A stretch of 64,000 nucleotides of DNA from UBA5066 sp048500275 (GCA_048500275.1 JASNYI010000003.1:310001-374000), one strand, 5' to 3'. Numbered from the stretch's first letter, positions 31,543 to 42,855 are shown. Notes: generated by a model from the sequence alone, not told the origin. Numbers and translations: made by a program.

Positions 31543-32025
31543 GTGACGACAACCGTGAGACCCGACGTTCCGATCAGCGCCGACACGCTCGGGCGCATCC
31601 GGGAGGCCCTCGCCGGCCGAGGGCTGGAGCTGTGGCACGCCGGCTGGGTCCCGGGCGCCCGGAAGGGCCGCCTGACGCTCACGATCGACCGGGAAGCGGG
31701 GGTGACGCTCGACGACTGCGAGACCGCCTCCCGGCTCGCCGAAGCGATCCTGGACGAGGGCGAGGAGATTCCCGGCGCCTTCCTCCTCGACGTCGAGTCT
31801 CCGGGCCTCGACCGCCCGCTCTGGACTCTCGACCAGTGCCGGCGGTTCGCCGGGCGCCGCGTCCAGGTCGCGTCGAACGTCCCCGTCGACGGCGCGAAGC
31901 GGATGAAGGGTCCTCTCGAGGCCGTCGAGGGAGACACCCTGATCGTCATGGACGAAGACCGCAGGCGCCGCTACACTGTACGGTTCGGCGACGTCAAGGT
32001 CGTCCGCCTGATCCCCGAGTTCTGA
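31543..32025 (+). CDS. rimP: Ribosome maturation factor RimP
   Basis: 160 aa. RimP assists 30S subunit maturation. The two-domain pattern is present: GLELWHAGWV, then RLTLTIDREAGVTLDDCETASR in pieces, a LDVESPGLDRPLWTLDQ strand-turn, and the C-terminal Sm-like domain (DTLIVMDEDRRRRYTVRFGDVKVVRLIPEF in pieces). The start is taken as GTG 31543; GTG 31555 is an alternative and a TTG at 31507 would run through the leader hairpin, so I reject it. It is the first gene of the operon leading to nusA and infB. Confidence 0.9.
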   Translation: MTTTVRPDVPISADTLGRIREALAGRGLELWHAGWVPGARKGRLTLTIDREAGVTLDDCETASRLAEAILDEGEEIPGAFLLDVESPGLDRPLWTLDQCRRFAGRRVQVASNVPVDGAKRMKGPLEAVEGDTLIVMDEDRRRRYTVRFGDVKVVRLIPEF

Positions 32026-32053
32026 ATCCCGGCCCGACCAGACACCGCCCCGC

Positions 32054-33880
32054 ATGGAGAAACCCGACACGATGAGCTCGACCGAGGCCCCGAATACCGC
32101 CTCCCGGCCCAGGACGGCCCGTTCCGCTAAGGCCGCCAAGGCGGCCAAGGCCCCGCCCCCGACCAAGGCGATCGAGATGCTCGACGCCCTCAAGGCCGCC
32201 TCGCGCGAGAAGGAGATCGACCTCGACAGGCTCATCTCCGGCCTCGAGGAGGCGGTCGCGACGGCGGCGCGAAAGGTCTACAAGGTGCGCGAGATCACGG
32301 CGCACTTCGACCCGGCGACGGGCGAGCTCACGGCCTGGACCCCGTACCGCATCGTCGACCAGATGACGAAGCCCGAGGTCCCCGCGGTGCCCGAGATCGA
32401 CCCGGAGGACATCCCGATCGGCCAGGCTCTGCCGGTTCCGGCGGCCGCCCCGGACCCCGAGAAGGAGGTCCGCCTCCCCTGGATCGAGGTCCTCGCCGCG
32501 GACGTCCCGGGCCTCCTGTCCGGCGAGCTGTCCGGGCAGAGCTGGCAGGTCGTGCGCGACCCCGAAGGCGACGCCACGCTGGTCTCGCACGACGACGCCC
32601 GGGTCGGCGACGAGATCCGCCTCTTCCGCTCGACCGAGGGCCTCGGCCGCATCGCGGCCCAGAGCGCCAAGCAGGTGCTCTACCAGAAGGTCCGCGAGGC
32701 CGAGCGGGACAACATCTACAACGAGTACGCCCCGAAGGTCGGCGAGCTGATCACCGGCACGGTCAAGCGCTTCGAGCGCGGCGACATGATCGTCGACCTC
32801 GGCCGGACCGAGGCGGTCATCCCGCGCGAGCACCAGAGCCGCGCGGAGCGGTACACCCAGGGCGAGCGGGTCCGCGGGGTCCTCTTCGACGTCCACCGCA
32901 ACCCGAAGGGGGCGCAGGTCGTCCTTTCCCGGACGGCTCCCGAGCTCCTGATGCGCCTCATGGAGATGGAGGTCCCCGAGATCTACGACGGGACCGTCGT
33001 CATTCGCGGCTGCGTCCGGCAGCCCGGCGACCGCGCCAAGGTGGCGGTCTCCTCGCGCGAGCGGGACGTCGACCCGGTCGGCGCCTGCGTCGGCATGCGC
33101 GGCGCGCGCGTGCAGGCGATCACCCGCGAGCTTCGCGGGGAACGGATCGACATCATCCAGTACTCCGAGGACGTGATCGCCTACGCCCAGCACGCCCTCT
33201 CTCCGGCCAAGATCACCCGCGTCTCCCTCATGTCCGCCGAAGACGAGGCCGGGGAGGAGGGCGAGGAGACGATGCCGACGCTCGAGTGCATCGTCGAGGA
33301 GGACCAGCTCTCGCTCGCCATCGGCAAGCGCGGGCAGAATGTCCGCCTCGCCTCGGCTCTCGTGGGCGCGAAGATCGACATCAAGAGCGAACAGGCCGTC
33401 AAGGAGCAGGTCGCGCAGGCCCTCCAGCGGATGCTCGTCGCCTCCCAGCGGCGCGCCTCGGCCCTCGCCGAGGTCGCCGAGCTCGAGCCGGCCGCCCTCG
33501 AGGCGCTCACCGCCGCGGGCTTCGAGACCGTGGGCGAGGTCCTCGAGGCCGACGGCGGCGAGGACGAGGAGGCAACCGCCCTCCTCGACGGCGCCCTCCC
33601 GGACGAAGAGACCCGCGAATACGCCCTCGAGGCGCTGCGCGCCTACGAGTCGGCCCCGGTGGAGGAGCCCGAGGAGGAAGAGGAAGACCTCTTCGCCTCC
33701 GACGACGAGGGCGACGAGACCGACGGGTCCGGTGAGGCCGAGGAGGCCGAGGGAACCGAAGAGACCGAGGGCGCCGAAGGATCCGACGAGGCCGGTGACG
33801 CCGGTGCCGAGGACGAAGCGGAAGAGACGGCGAGCGAGCCCGGGGATTCCGGGCCGGAGACGGAGAACCCCGAGAAGTGA
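32054..33880 (+). CDS. nusA: Transcription termination/antitermination factor NusA
   Basis: 608 aa. After a 38-residue Ala/Lys-rich leader the N-terminal RNA-polymerase-binding domain starts (KAIEMLDALKAASREKEI). It is interrupted by about 80 residues (EVPAVPEIDPED to ARVGDE) not found in compact NusA. S1 (ELITGTVKRFERGDMIVDLG in pieces), KH1 (VGACVGMRGARVQAI) and KH2 (LAIGKRGQNVRLAS) domains follow, then one helix-hairpin-helix segment and a 70-residue strongly acidic tail. ATG 32072 is an alternative start. NusA sits in its usual place between rimP and infB. Confidence 0.96.
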   Translation: MEKPDTMSSTEAPNTASRPRTARSAKAAKAAKAPPPTKAIEMLDALKAASREKEIDLDRLISGLEEAVATAARKVYKVREITAHFDPATGELTAWTPYRIVDQMTKPEVPAVPEIDPEDIPIGQALPVPAAAPDPEKEVRLPWIEVLAADVPGLLSGELSGQSWQVVRDPEGDATLVSHDDARVGDEIRLFRSTEGLGRIAAQSAKQVLYQKVREAERDNIYNEYAPKVGELITGTVKRFERGDMIVDLGRTEAVIPREHQSRAERYTQGERVRGVLFDVHRNPKGAQVVLSRTAPELLMRLMEMEVPEIYDGTVVIRGCVRQPGDRAKVAVSSRERDVDPVGACVGMRGARVQAITRELRGERIDIIQYSEDVIAYAQHALSPAKITRVSLMSAEDEAGEEGEETMPTLECIVEEDQLSLAIGKRGQNVRLASALVGAKIDIKSEQAVKEQVAQALQRMLVASQRRASALAEVAELEPAALEALTAAGFETVGEVLEADGGEDEEATALLDGALPDEETREYALEALRAYESAPVEEPEEEEEDLFASDDEGDETDGSGEAEEAEGTEETEGAEGSDEAGDAGAEDEAEETASEPGDSGPETENPEK

Positions 33881-33885
33881 AGACG

Positions 33886-36800
33886 ATGTCCGCGAAGTTC
33901 ACCGTTGCCGAGCTCGCCCGGATGATGGGAAAGCCCCCGAAGGAGGTCCTCTTCCTCCTCCAGGGAATCGGAGTCGACGTGAAGTCGGCCGAGTCGGTCC
34001 TCGACCCCGGGACCGCCCAGGCGATCCTGACCGGCAAGACCCAGGCCCCGAAGACCCTCATCGTCCGCCAGACTCCGGTCGCGACGACGCCCTCCGCGGG
34101 CGCCGTCCCGGCGCAGAAGCCGAAGACGGTGCGAGCCGCCCTCAAGCGGATCAAGATCGTCGAGAAGCCGCCCGAGGCCGAGGGGGACGCCGCCTCCGGC
34201 GTCGAGGCGGAGGTCGTCGCAGCCGAGGTCGCCGCGGCGGAGATCGTCCCGACCGAGATCGCGGCGACGGCCGCACCGCAGGCCGCCCTCGAGGCGCCCG
34301 CGCCCGCCGATGCGGTCCTCGTCGAGGCCGTCGAGGCCTCGCCGGCCCCGGCGCCCGCTCCCACGCCCCGGAAGAAGGCGGCGACGAAACCGGCACCCGC
34401 CGCGGAGCCGGCCCCGCCTCCCGAGGCGGCCGTCGAGCCCACCCCCGAGCCCGTCGTCGAGGCGGCTGCCGCTGCGGCTCCCGAGCCCGCTCCCGCGCCC
34501 GCCCCCGCGCCCGTCGCGCAGGCCGAAGCTGCGAAGCCCGAGACCGAGGCCGAGGCCGACACCACGGCGTCGCCGGTCCAGACCGCTCCGCACGCGGAAC
34601 CCGCGGCCGAGCCCGTGGCTCCCCAGCCGGCCGCCGAAGCCCCGAAGCCGACGTCCTCTCAGGCGCCCGCAGTCGCGCACCCGGCGCGGCACCCGGCGCA
34701 CGCGAAGGCTCCGGCCGCGCGCCCGGCGGCCCCCCCTGTCGCCAGCGGTGCGATCCGCCGTCCCGGAACCGGCATCCAGACCGCCTCCGCGGCCAGCCTC
34801 CGCGCCGCGGCCCAGAAACCTGCGACGCCCGGGGCCCGCCCCGGCGCACCCGTCGGAGCTCTCGGCCGCATCATGAAGCGCACCGGGGAGCCCGCGCTCC
34901 CCCGGCCGGCGGCTCCCGCTGCACCGGCCCCCTACGGGGCGGCGCCGCAGACTTCGCCTTCGTCCCACTCCGCCTCCTCGCCTGCAGCCTCCGGCTCGCG
35001 TCCCCCGCAGTCGGCGCCCGGCGCGGCGGCGGCTCCACGGTCCGGTGTCTCCGGCCGGGCGGTCATCGCACCTCCGAGCGCGGCCACCATTCGCGCGGTC
35101 GCCCGGCCCACCCCCGGCGCTCCGGTCGCCCGGCCGGCTGCGCCTCCGCCGCCGACTCCCAGCCCGTTCCAGAGGCCCGGGATGCCGCCACGGCCGGGCT
35201 TCGCCCCCCGTCCCGGCTTCCCCGCCCGCCCCGGCGTCCTCGGCAGGGGACCGATGGCTCCCGCCATGCCCCCGCCCGTTCCCGGCACCACCGACCGTCG
35301 CCGCAAGGACGCGGTCAAGGGCGGCAGCGCCGTCCCGGCCAAGAAGGACGACAAGAAGACCGCCTCGAAGAAGCTCAGGACGAAGGAGGCTTCCGCCCTC
35401 GCGACGAACGTCCGCGACTTCCTCGGCACCTACCAGGAAGACACGTACGAAGACGTTCCGGGCGGCGTTCCCGGCGAGGGCGAGGAGAACGACCCGAACC
35501 GCCCGATCTCCAAGTCGGCCCAGCGCCGCGCCAGCAAGCGGACGATGATGACCGAGACCGGGGCCGTCGTGGAGGTCAAGAAGGACCAGAGCGGTCCCGT
35601 CTTCCTCTCCGAGGGCGTCACCGTCAAGGAACTCTCCGAGAAGACGGGCATCCTCGCCAAGGACCTGATGAAGGCCTTCCTGGGCCGCGGGATCCTCGCC
35701 ACCATCAACCACCCCGTCACCCCGGCCCTGGCCGTCGAGATCGCCCGCGACTTCGGCATCGAGGCCGCGGTCGTCTCCTTCGAGGAGGACCTCGAGCTCT
35801 CCCGTCAGCAGGCGCAGACCGAGGCCGCCGCCGAGAGCGCCGCCTCCACCGCCGAGCGCAAGCCGCGGCCGCCGGTCGTCACGGTCATGGGCCACGTCGA
35901 CCACGGCAAGACCTCGCTCCTCGACGTCATCCGCAAGGCCAACGTCGCCGAGGGCGAGGCGGGCGGCATCACCCAGCACATCGGCGCCTATCGCGTCGAG
36001 GCCAAGGGCCGCACCATCGTCTTCCTCGACACCCCGGGCCACGAGGCCTTCACGATGATGCGGGCCCGGGGCGCGCGCGCCACCGACATCGTCGTCCTCG
36101 TCGTCGCGGCCGACGACGGCGTCATGCCCCAGACGGTCGAGGCGATCGACCACGCCCGCGCCGCGAAGGTCCCGGTCGTCGTCGCCATCAACAAGATCGA
36201 CAAGCCCGAAGCCAACGTCATGCGGGTCAAGCAGGCCCTCGCCGACAAGGGCGTCCTCGTCGAGGAGTACGGCGGCGAGATCGTCGCCTGCGAGATCTCG
36301 GCGAAGCAGAAGATCGGGATCGACGCCCTGCTCGAGATGATCCTCCTGCAGGCCGACCTCCTCGAGCTGAAGGCCGCCGTCGACGGACCCGCCCGCGGGG
36401 TCGTCCTCGAGGCCCGGCGCGAGGTGGGCCGCGGCACGCTCGCCACGGTCCTCGTCCAGCAGGGGACGCTCAAGGTCGGCGAGATCTTCTTCGCGGGCTC
36501 GGCCGTCGGCCGCGTCCGCGCGATGCTCGACGACCGCGGCCAGCGCGTCCTCGAGGCCGGCCCCGCGACCCCCGTCGAGGTCATGGGCTTCGAGGACATC
36601 CCGAACTCGGGCGACACGCTCCAGGTCGTCGAGGACGAGTCGAAGGCCAGGCAGGTCACCGGCTTCCGCCAGCAGAAGGAGCGGGAGGAGGCCCTCGCCA
36701 AGTCCTCGCGCCTCTCGCTCGACTCGCTCTTCAGCCGCATGGCCAAGGGCGAGGTCAAGGAGCTCCCGATCATCCTCAAGGCCGACGTCCACGGCTCCGA

Positions 36801-37371
36801 GGAGGTCATCACCCAGTCGCTCAACAAGCTCTCGACGGCCAAGGTCAAAGTCAACGTCCTGCACACCGGCGTCGGGGCGATCTCGGTCAACGACGTCCTT
36901 CTCGCCTCGGCCTCCGAGGCGATCGTCATCGGCTTCAACGTGAGGCCGGAGAGGAAGGCGCAGGAGCTGGCCGAGAAGGAAGGCGTCGACATCCGCCTCT
37001 ACTCGGTCATCTACAACCTGACCGACGAGATCAAGAAGGCGATGGCGGGCCTCCTCGACAGCGTCCAGCGGGAGGTCGCGAGGGGCCGCGCCGAGGTGCG
37101 GGAGGTCTTCCGGATCCCGAAGGTCGGCCTCATCTGCGGCTGCATGGTCGTCGACGGGGTCATCCCGCGCGGGGCCGGCCTCCGCCTCGTGCGCGACAGC
37201 CGCGTGATCTACGAAGGCAAGATCGGGTCGCTCCGGCGCTTCAAGGACGACGCCTCCGAGGTGCGGAGCGGCTTCGAGTGCGGCATCGGCATCGCCGGCT
37301 ACCAGGACGTCAAGGTCGGAGACGTCATCGAGGCCTTCGTCACCGAAGAGGTCGCCGCCTCCCTGACGTAG
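33886..37371 (+). CDS. infB: Translation initiation factor IF-2
   Basis: About 1161 aa, long for IF-2. An IF2_N domain (FTVAELARMMGKPPKEVLFLL in pieces) is followed by roughly 430 residues of Ala/Pro-rich linker, then a second IF2_N-like segment (VTVKELSEKTGILAKDLMKAF in pieces). The G domain follows with GHVDHGKT (about residue 669), DTPGHEAF and NKIDKPEA, then domains II-IV with the initiator-tRNA-binding C-terminus. ATG 33886 is used; GTG 33877 overlaps the nusA stop. The repetitive linker has extreme GC and codon bias but keeps the reading frame. Confidence 0.97.
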   Translation: MSAKFTVAELARMMGKPPKEVLFLLQGIGVDVKSAESVLDPGTAQAILTGKTQAPKTLIVRQTPVATTPSAGAVPAQKPKTVRAALKRIKIVEKPPEAEGDAASGVEAEVVAAEVAAAEIVPTEIAATAAPQAALEAPAPADAVLVEAVEASPAPAPAPTPRKKAATKPAPAAEPAPPPEAAVEPTPEPVVEAAAAAAPEPAPAPAPAPVAQAEAAKPETEAEADTTASPVQTAPHAEPAAEPVAPQPAAEAPKPTSSQAPAVAHPARHPAHAKAPAARPAAPPVASGAIRRPGTGIQTASAASLRAAAQKPATPGARPGAPVGALGRIMKRTGEPALPRPAAPAAPAPYGAAPQTSPSSHSASSPAASGSRPPQSAPGAAAAPRSGVSGRAVIAPPSAATIRAVARPTPGAPVARPAAPPPPTPSPFQRPGMPPRPGFAPRPGFPARPGVLGRGPMAPAMPPPVPGTTDRRRKDAVKGGSAVPAKKDDKKTASKKLRTKEASALATNVRDFLGTYQEDTYEDVPGGVPGEGEENDPNRPISKSAQRRASKRTMMTETGAVVEVKKDQSGPVFLSEGVTVKELSEKTGILAKDLMKAFLGRGILATINHPVTPALAVEIARDFGIEAAVVSFEEDLELSRQQAQTEAAAESAASTAERKPRPPVVTVMGHVDHGKTSLLDVIRKANVAEGEAGGITQHIGAYRVEAKGRTIVFLDTPGHEAFTMMRARGARATDIVVLVVAADDGVMPQTVEAIDHARAAKVPVVVAINKIDKPEANVMRVKQALADKGVLVEEYGGEIVACEISAKQKIGIDALLEMILLQADLLELKAAVDGPARGVVLEARREVGRGTLATVLVQQGTLKVGEIFFAGSAVGRVRAMLDDRGQRVLEAGPATPVEVMGFEDIPNSGDTLQVVEDESKARQVTGFRQQKEREEALAKSSRLSLDSLFSRMAKGEVKELPIILKADVHGSEEVITQSLNKLSTAKVKVNVLHTGVGAISVNDVLLASASEAIVIGFNVRPERKAQELAEKEGVDIRLYSVIYNLTDEIKKAMAGLLDSVQREVARGRAEVREVFRIPKVGLICGCMVVDGVIPRGAGLRLVRDSRVIYEGKIGSLRRFKDDASEVRSGFECGIGIAGYQDVKVGDVIEAFVTEEVAASLT

Positions 37372-37382
37372 GACCGGAGACT

Positions 37383-37410
37383 CCGTCCCGGGGCCCTGGC
37401 CCCGGGACGG
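37383..37410 (+). terminator. Perfect hairpin between infB and DUF503
   Basis: CCGTCCCGGGGCC (37383-37395) and GGCCCCGGGACGG (37398-37410): 13 bp of perfect symmetry with only two bases between, 12 bp after the infB stop. There is no T-tract, and the operon continues 33 bp later, so it may be a partial terminator, RNA-processing site or 3'-end stabiliser. Confidence 0.5.
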
Positions 37411-37443
37411 GCGCCCCGGACGCCGCGTCTCCCCGGAGAACCG

Positions 37444-37791
37444 ATGGTCGTCGCCCTCGCCGTCTTCGACTTCCACCTTCCCGATTGCCGCGGACTCAAG
37501 GAGAAGAGGGCCTTTCTGCGCCCCCTGAAGGCCCGCCTGCGCGGCGGCTTCGAGATCTCCGCCTCCGAGGTCGCCCACCACGACCTCCTCCAGCGGGCCG
37601 CGCTCGGCGTGGCCGCCGTCGGCTCCGACCGCTCCGCCCTCGAGCCACTCCTCTCCCGCGTCGTCGAGTACGTCGAGGGGTGGGCCGAGGAAGCGGGCGC
37701 CGAGCTGACCGCCCTGCGCAGCGAGTTCATCGAGTACGGTGACGTCGGCGCCGCCGGGTCCTCCTTCGGCGCCGAAGAGGAGGCCTCGTGA
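37444..37791 (+). CDS. DUF503 (YlxP-like) protein
   Basis: 115 aa, ATG 37444 behind CCGGAG. The N-terminus (VVALAVFDFHLPDCRGLKEKR) and the VAHHDLLQRAALGVAAVGSD segment match DUF503, the small protein usually encoded between infB and rbfA in many bacteria. A ribosome-related role is suggested by this conserved position. The stop overlaps the rbfA start. Confidence 0.9.
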   Translation: MVVALAVFDFHLPDCRGLKEKRAFLRPLKARLRGGFEISASEVAHHDLLQRAALGVAAVGSDRSALEPLLSRVVEYVEGWAEEAGAELTALRSEFIEYGDVGAAGSSFGAEEEAS

Positions 37792-38162
37792 AGGAACGCC
37801 GCCGTCCCCGGCAGGTTGCCGACGTCGTCCGCGAGGAGCTCTCCCGGCTCCTTCGCACCGAGGTCTCGGACCCCGCCGTCGGGTTCGCCACGATCACCGA
37901 CGTCGTGCTCTCGAGCGACCTCCGCTCGGCCCGCGTGTTCGTCTCCGTCCTCGGCGACGAGGGCGCTTTCCCGCGAAGCGTCGGGGCGCTGAACCGCGCC
38001 GCCCCGATGCTGCGCGGGATGGTCGGCCGCAACTGCGGCCTCCGGTTCGCCCCGGAGCTGCGGTTCGAGGAGGACCACAGCCTCGAGCGGGGCGCGCGGA
38101 TCGAGGAGATCCTGAAGAAGCTGCCGCACCCCGACGACGAGGGCGGCGGGGAGAAGGGATGA
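37788..38162 (+). CDS. rbfA: Ribosome-binding factor A
   Basis: 124 aa, GTG 37788 overlapping the previous stop. KH-type fold with the family landmarks RRPRQVADVVREELSRLL in pieces, DPAVGFATITDVVLSSDLRSARVFVS in pieces, and the C-terminal RFAPELRFEEDHSLERGARIEEIL in pieces. RbfA helps 16S rRNA 5'-end maturation in the 30S subunit and acts in the cold response. The stop overlaps the next start (ATGA). Confidence 0.95.
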   Translation: MKERRRPRQVADVVREELSRLLRTEVSDPAVGFATITDVVLSSDLRSARVFVSVLGDEGAFPRSVGALNRAAPMLRGMVGRNCGLRFAPELRFEEDHSLERGARIEEILKKLPHPDDEGGGEKG

Positions 38163-39145
38163 GCGAAACGGACTTCGAGGCCGTCGCCTCGCTCCTCTCC
38201 ACGGGACGCCGCTTCCTCCTCACGGGACACCGGAACCCGGACGGCGACTCCCTCGGGTCGGCGCTGGCCCTCGCCCAGGCGCTCTCGGCCCGGGGGAAAG
38301 AGGCTCACGTCGTCATGCGCGACCGCTGGTCGCGCTCCTACGACGGCCTGCCCGGGGCCGGAGAGGTCGCCGTCTCCGAGACCCTCCCGCCCGACTGGCC
38401 GGCCGACTGGGACGCCGCGGTCGTCATGGAGTGCCCGGAGGCGGAGCGGCCCGGCTTTCCGGCCCTCTCCTCCGGCACGACCGTCAACGTCGACCACCAC
38501 CCGGGCAACACCCGATGGGCGACGGTGAACCTCGTCGTCGAGCCGGCGGCCGCCGTCGGCGAGATCGTCGCCGACCTCCTCGACCGGCTCGAGTGGCCGA
38601 TGACCCCCTCGATCGCCACGAACCTCTGGGTCTCCCTCGTCTCCGACACGGGCTCCTTCCGGTACGGGAACACGACGGCCCGGGCCCTCGCGCTCGGCGC
38701 CCGCCTCGTCACCGAGGGCGTGAGGCCCGACGTCGTCAACGAGTTCCTGTTCGAGGCCCGTCCCCTCTCGACCGTCAAGCTCGAGAGCATGGTCCTCGGA
38801 ACGCTCGAGCTCCACGACGAGGGGCGCGTCGCGCTCGTCTCCCTCCCGAAGCGCTTCCTCGCCGAGTCGGGGGCCGATGCCGCCGACGGGGAGGGGCTCG
38901 TGAACCGCGCCCGGGGAATCGAGGGCGTCGTGGCCGCCGCCCTCGTCCGCGAGAGCGACGAGCCGGGCGTCTTCCGGTGCTCCCTTCGTTCGAAGGGCTC
39001 CGTCGACGTCCGCTCCGTCGCGGCGGCCAGGAGCGGGGGCGGCCACCGCAATGCCGCCGGCTGCCGCGTTGCGGGCACCTGGGAATCCGCGAAGTCCGAC
39101 ATCGCCCGCGCGCTCGCCACCGCCGTCGCCGGGGAGCCCCGGTGA
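38159..39145 (+). CDS. DHH/DHHA1 phosphoesterase (NrnA-like oligoribonuclease/pAp phosphatase)
   Basis: 328 aa, ATG 38159 overlapping rbfA. DHH-family metal motifs are all visible: GHRNPDGDSLGSA, VNVDHHPGN (the DHH motif) and SDTGSFRYGNT. The C-terminal DHHA1 domain contains SGGGHRNAAGC. NrnA-type enzymes degrade nano-RNA and dephosphorylate pAp; the position between rbfA and truB is the usual one in Gram-positive and related operons. pAp arises in sulfate assimilation, which may matter for this sulfur-oriented genome. Confidence 0.9.
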   Translation: MSETDFEAVASLLSTGRRFLLTGHRNPDGDSLGSALALAQALSARGKEAHVVMRDRWSRSYDGLPGAGEVAVSETLPPDWPADWDAAVVMECPEAERPGFPALSSGTTVNVDHHPGNTRWATVNLVVEPAAAVGEIVADLLDRLEWPMTPSIATNLWVSLVSDTGSFRYGNTTARALALGARLVTEGVRPDVVNEFLFEARPLSTVKLESMVLGTLELHDEGRVALVSLPKRFLAESGADAADGEGLVNRARGIEGVVAAALVRESDEPGVFRCSLRSKGSVDVRSVAAARSGGGHRNAAGCRVAGTWESAKSDIARALATAVAGEPR

Positions 39146-40077
39146 GCGCCGCACCGGTCCCGAACGACGGCCCGTCGGGCCTCCTCCTCGTCGACAAGCC
39201 CGAAGGGCTCACCTCGCACGACGTCGTCGACGCCGTCCGGCGCCTCCTCGGCACGCGGCGCGTCGGCCACACGGGGACTCTCGACCCGGCCGCCACGGGG
39301 CTCCTCGTCCTCTGCGTCGGGCGCGCCGGGCGGCTCCAGTCGTTCCTGACGAGCTCCGACAAGAGCTACGAGGGGACGATCCGGTTCGGCGTCGTGACCG
39401 ACACCTACGACCGCGTGGGAACCCCCGTCGGGACCCCGCACCCCGACCCGCGACCCGACGCGGCGGCCCTGGCGGTCGCCTGCGCCCGGTACGTCGGCGA
39501 GCTGGAGCAGGCCCCGCCGCCCTTCTCGGCGAAGAAGGTCAACGGGAAGAAGTTCTACGAGCTGGCGCGGCGGGGCGAGGCCGTGCCCCACCTGCCGAAG
39601 AAGGTCCGCGTCACGCGCTTCGAGCCCCTGGCGCTCGAAGGAGACGTCGCTCGCTTTCACGTCGAATGCTCCTCGGGAACCTACATTCGCTCCCTCGCCC
39701 ACGAGGTCGGCAAGGACCTCGGTTTCGGCGCGCACCTGGCGTCCCTCAGGCGGACCCGGATCGGGCCGTTCTCCCTCGAGGACGCCCGGACCCTCGGCGC
39801 CCTCGAAGAGCTGCCGCCCGAGGCCCGCACCACCGGGCCGAGCTGGATACCTCTCGCGGAGGTGCCGCTCCCCTTCCCCGCCGTGACGCTTCTGCCGGGA
39901 GAGGCCGCCAAGGTGCGGCGGGGGCACGCCGTTCCCGTCCGGGTGCCGACCGAAGCCGCCGGGACGACCTGGATCCGGCTCCTCTGCGCGGGCGAGCTCG
40001 TCGCGCTCGGACACCTCGAGCCGCTGGGCCGCGGCGCCCTCGCTCTCGCGAAACCTAAGATCGTGCTACAAGACTGA
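39142..40077 (+). CDS. truB: tRNA pseudouridine-55 synthase TruB
   Basis: 311 aa, GTG 39142 overlapping the previous stop. The N-terminus GLLLVDKPEGLTSHDVV, the catalytic-aspartate motif RRVGHTGTLDPAATGLL, SYEGTIRFG, and CSSGTYIRSLAHEVG are all canonical. A PUA-like C-terminal segment (PAVTLLPGEAAKVRRGHAV in pieces) is retained. TruB makes the universal pseudouridine at position 55 of the tRNA T-loop. It is the last gene of the rimP operon before a strong terminator. Confidence 0.97.
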   Translation: MSAAPVPNDGPSGLLLVDKPEGLTSHDVVDAVRRLLGTRRVGHTGTLDPAATGLLVLCVGRAGRLQSFLTSSDKSYEGTIRFGVVTDTYDRVGTPVGTPHPDPRPDAAALAVACARYVGELEQAPPPFSAKKVNGKKFYELARRGEAVPHLPKKVRVTRFEPLALEGDVARFHVECSSGTYIRSLAHEVGKDLGFGAHLASLRRTRIGPFSLEDARTLGALEELPPEARTTGPSWIPLAEVPLPFPAVTLLPGEAAKVRRGHAVPVRVPTEAAGTTWIRLLCAGELVALGHLEPLGRGALALAKPKIVLQD

Positions 40078-40089
40078 TCCGACACGGGA

Positions 40090-40125
40090 GGAGCCGGGTC
40101 CACGGGCCCGCTTCCGGCTCCTTTT
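40090..40125 (+). terminator. Intrinsic terminator after truB
   Basis: GGAGCCGG (40090-40097) pairs with CCGGCTCC (40114-40121), followed by TTTT (40122-40125). It closes the rimP-truB operon. Confidence 0.8.
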
Positions 40126-40190
40126 CCAGCATCACGGCGGGCCACGGGCCAGACGGCATCTTCTCACCGGACAGAGACTTGGCCCCGAAA

Positions 40191-40219
40191 TTGACCCGAT
40201 CGACGGCGGAACGTATCCT
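40191..40219 (+). promoter_or_regulatory. Promoter of rpsO-pnp
   Basis: TTGACC (40191-40196), 17 bp, TATCCT (40214-40219). The start would lie near 40226, giving a leader of about 25 nt with AAGGA before rpsO. Confidence 0.75.
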
Positions 40220-40250
40220 CTGCCGTTCGAGATTGAGAAGAGAAGGATAG

Positions 40251-40526
40251 ATGACCGTGGCCCAGACCATCACTCCCAAGACCGAGACGATCAAGGCCTT
40301 CGAGACGCACGAGGGCGACACCGGCTCGCCCGAGGTCCAGGTGGCGCTCCTCTCCAAGCGGATCACCTCCCTGACCGAGCACTTCAAGACGCACGCGAAG
40401 GATCACCACTCCCGTCGCGGGCTCCTCCAGATGGTCGGGCAGCGGCGCCGCCTGCTCGACTACCTGAAGAAGCGCGACGTGATGCGCTACAAGGCCCTGA
40501 TCGCGCGCCTCGGGCTCCGCAAGTAG
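40251..40526 (+). CDS. rpsO: 30S ribosomal protein S15
   Basis: 91 aa, ATG 40251 preceded by GAAGGATAG. The family core is unmistakable: HEGDTGSPEVQVALLSKRI, LTEHFKTHAKDHHSRRGLL in pieces, and GQRRRLLDYLKKRD. S15 is an early 16S-binding protein of the small-subunit platform. A short GC stem (40537-40552) lies in the gap before pnp, where many bacteria have an RNase-processing site. Confidence 0.98.
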   Translation: MTVAQTITPKTETIKAFETHEGDTGSPEVQVALLSKRITSLTEHFKTHAKDHHSRRGLLQMVGQRRRLLDYLKKRDVMRYKALIARLGLRK

Positions 40527-40581
40527 GAGCCGTGCCGGCGCGGGGCCGCGCCGCGGCCTCCCCGGCCGAAAGAAGGAAGAA

Positions 40582-42855
<2,274 letters not shown>

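Noticed and set aside
33886..35870. Ala/Pro-rich stretch of infB as a tandem repeat, prophage or foreign insert
   Set aside because: It is in frame, keeps the same codon bias and lies at the normal place of the IF2 linker; no exact repeat unit is seen.
40537..40552. Intrinsic terminator between rpsO and pnp
   Set aside because: The 7-bp GC stem has a 2-nt loop and no T-tract, and pnp has no separate promoter that I can see; a processing site is as likely.
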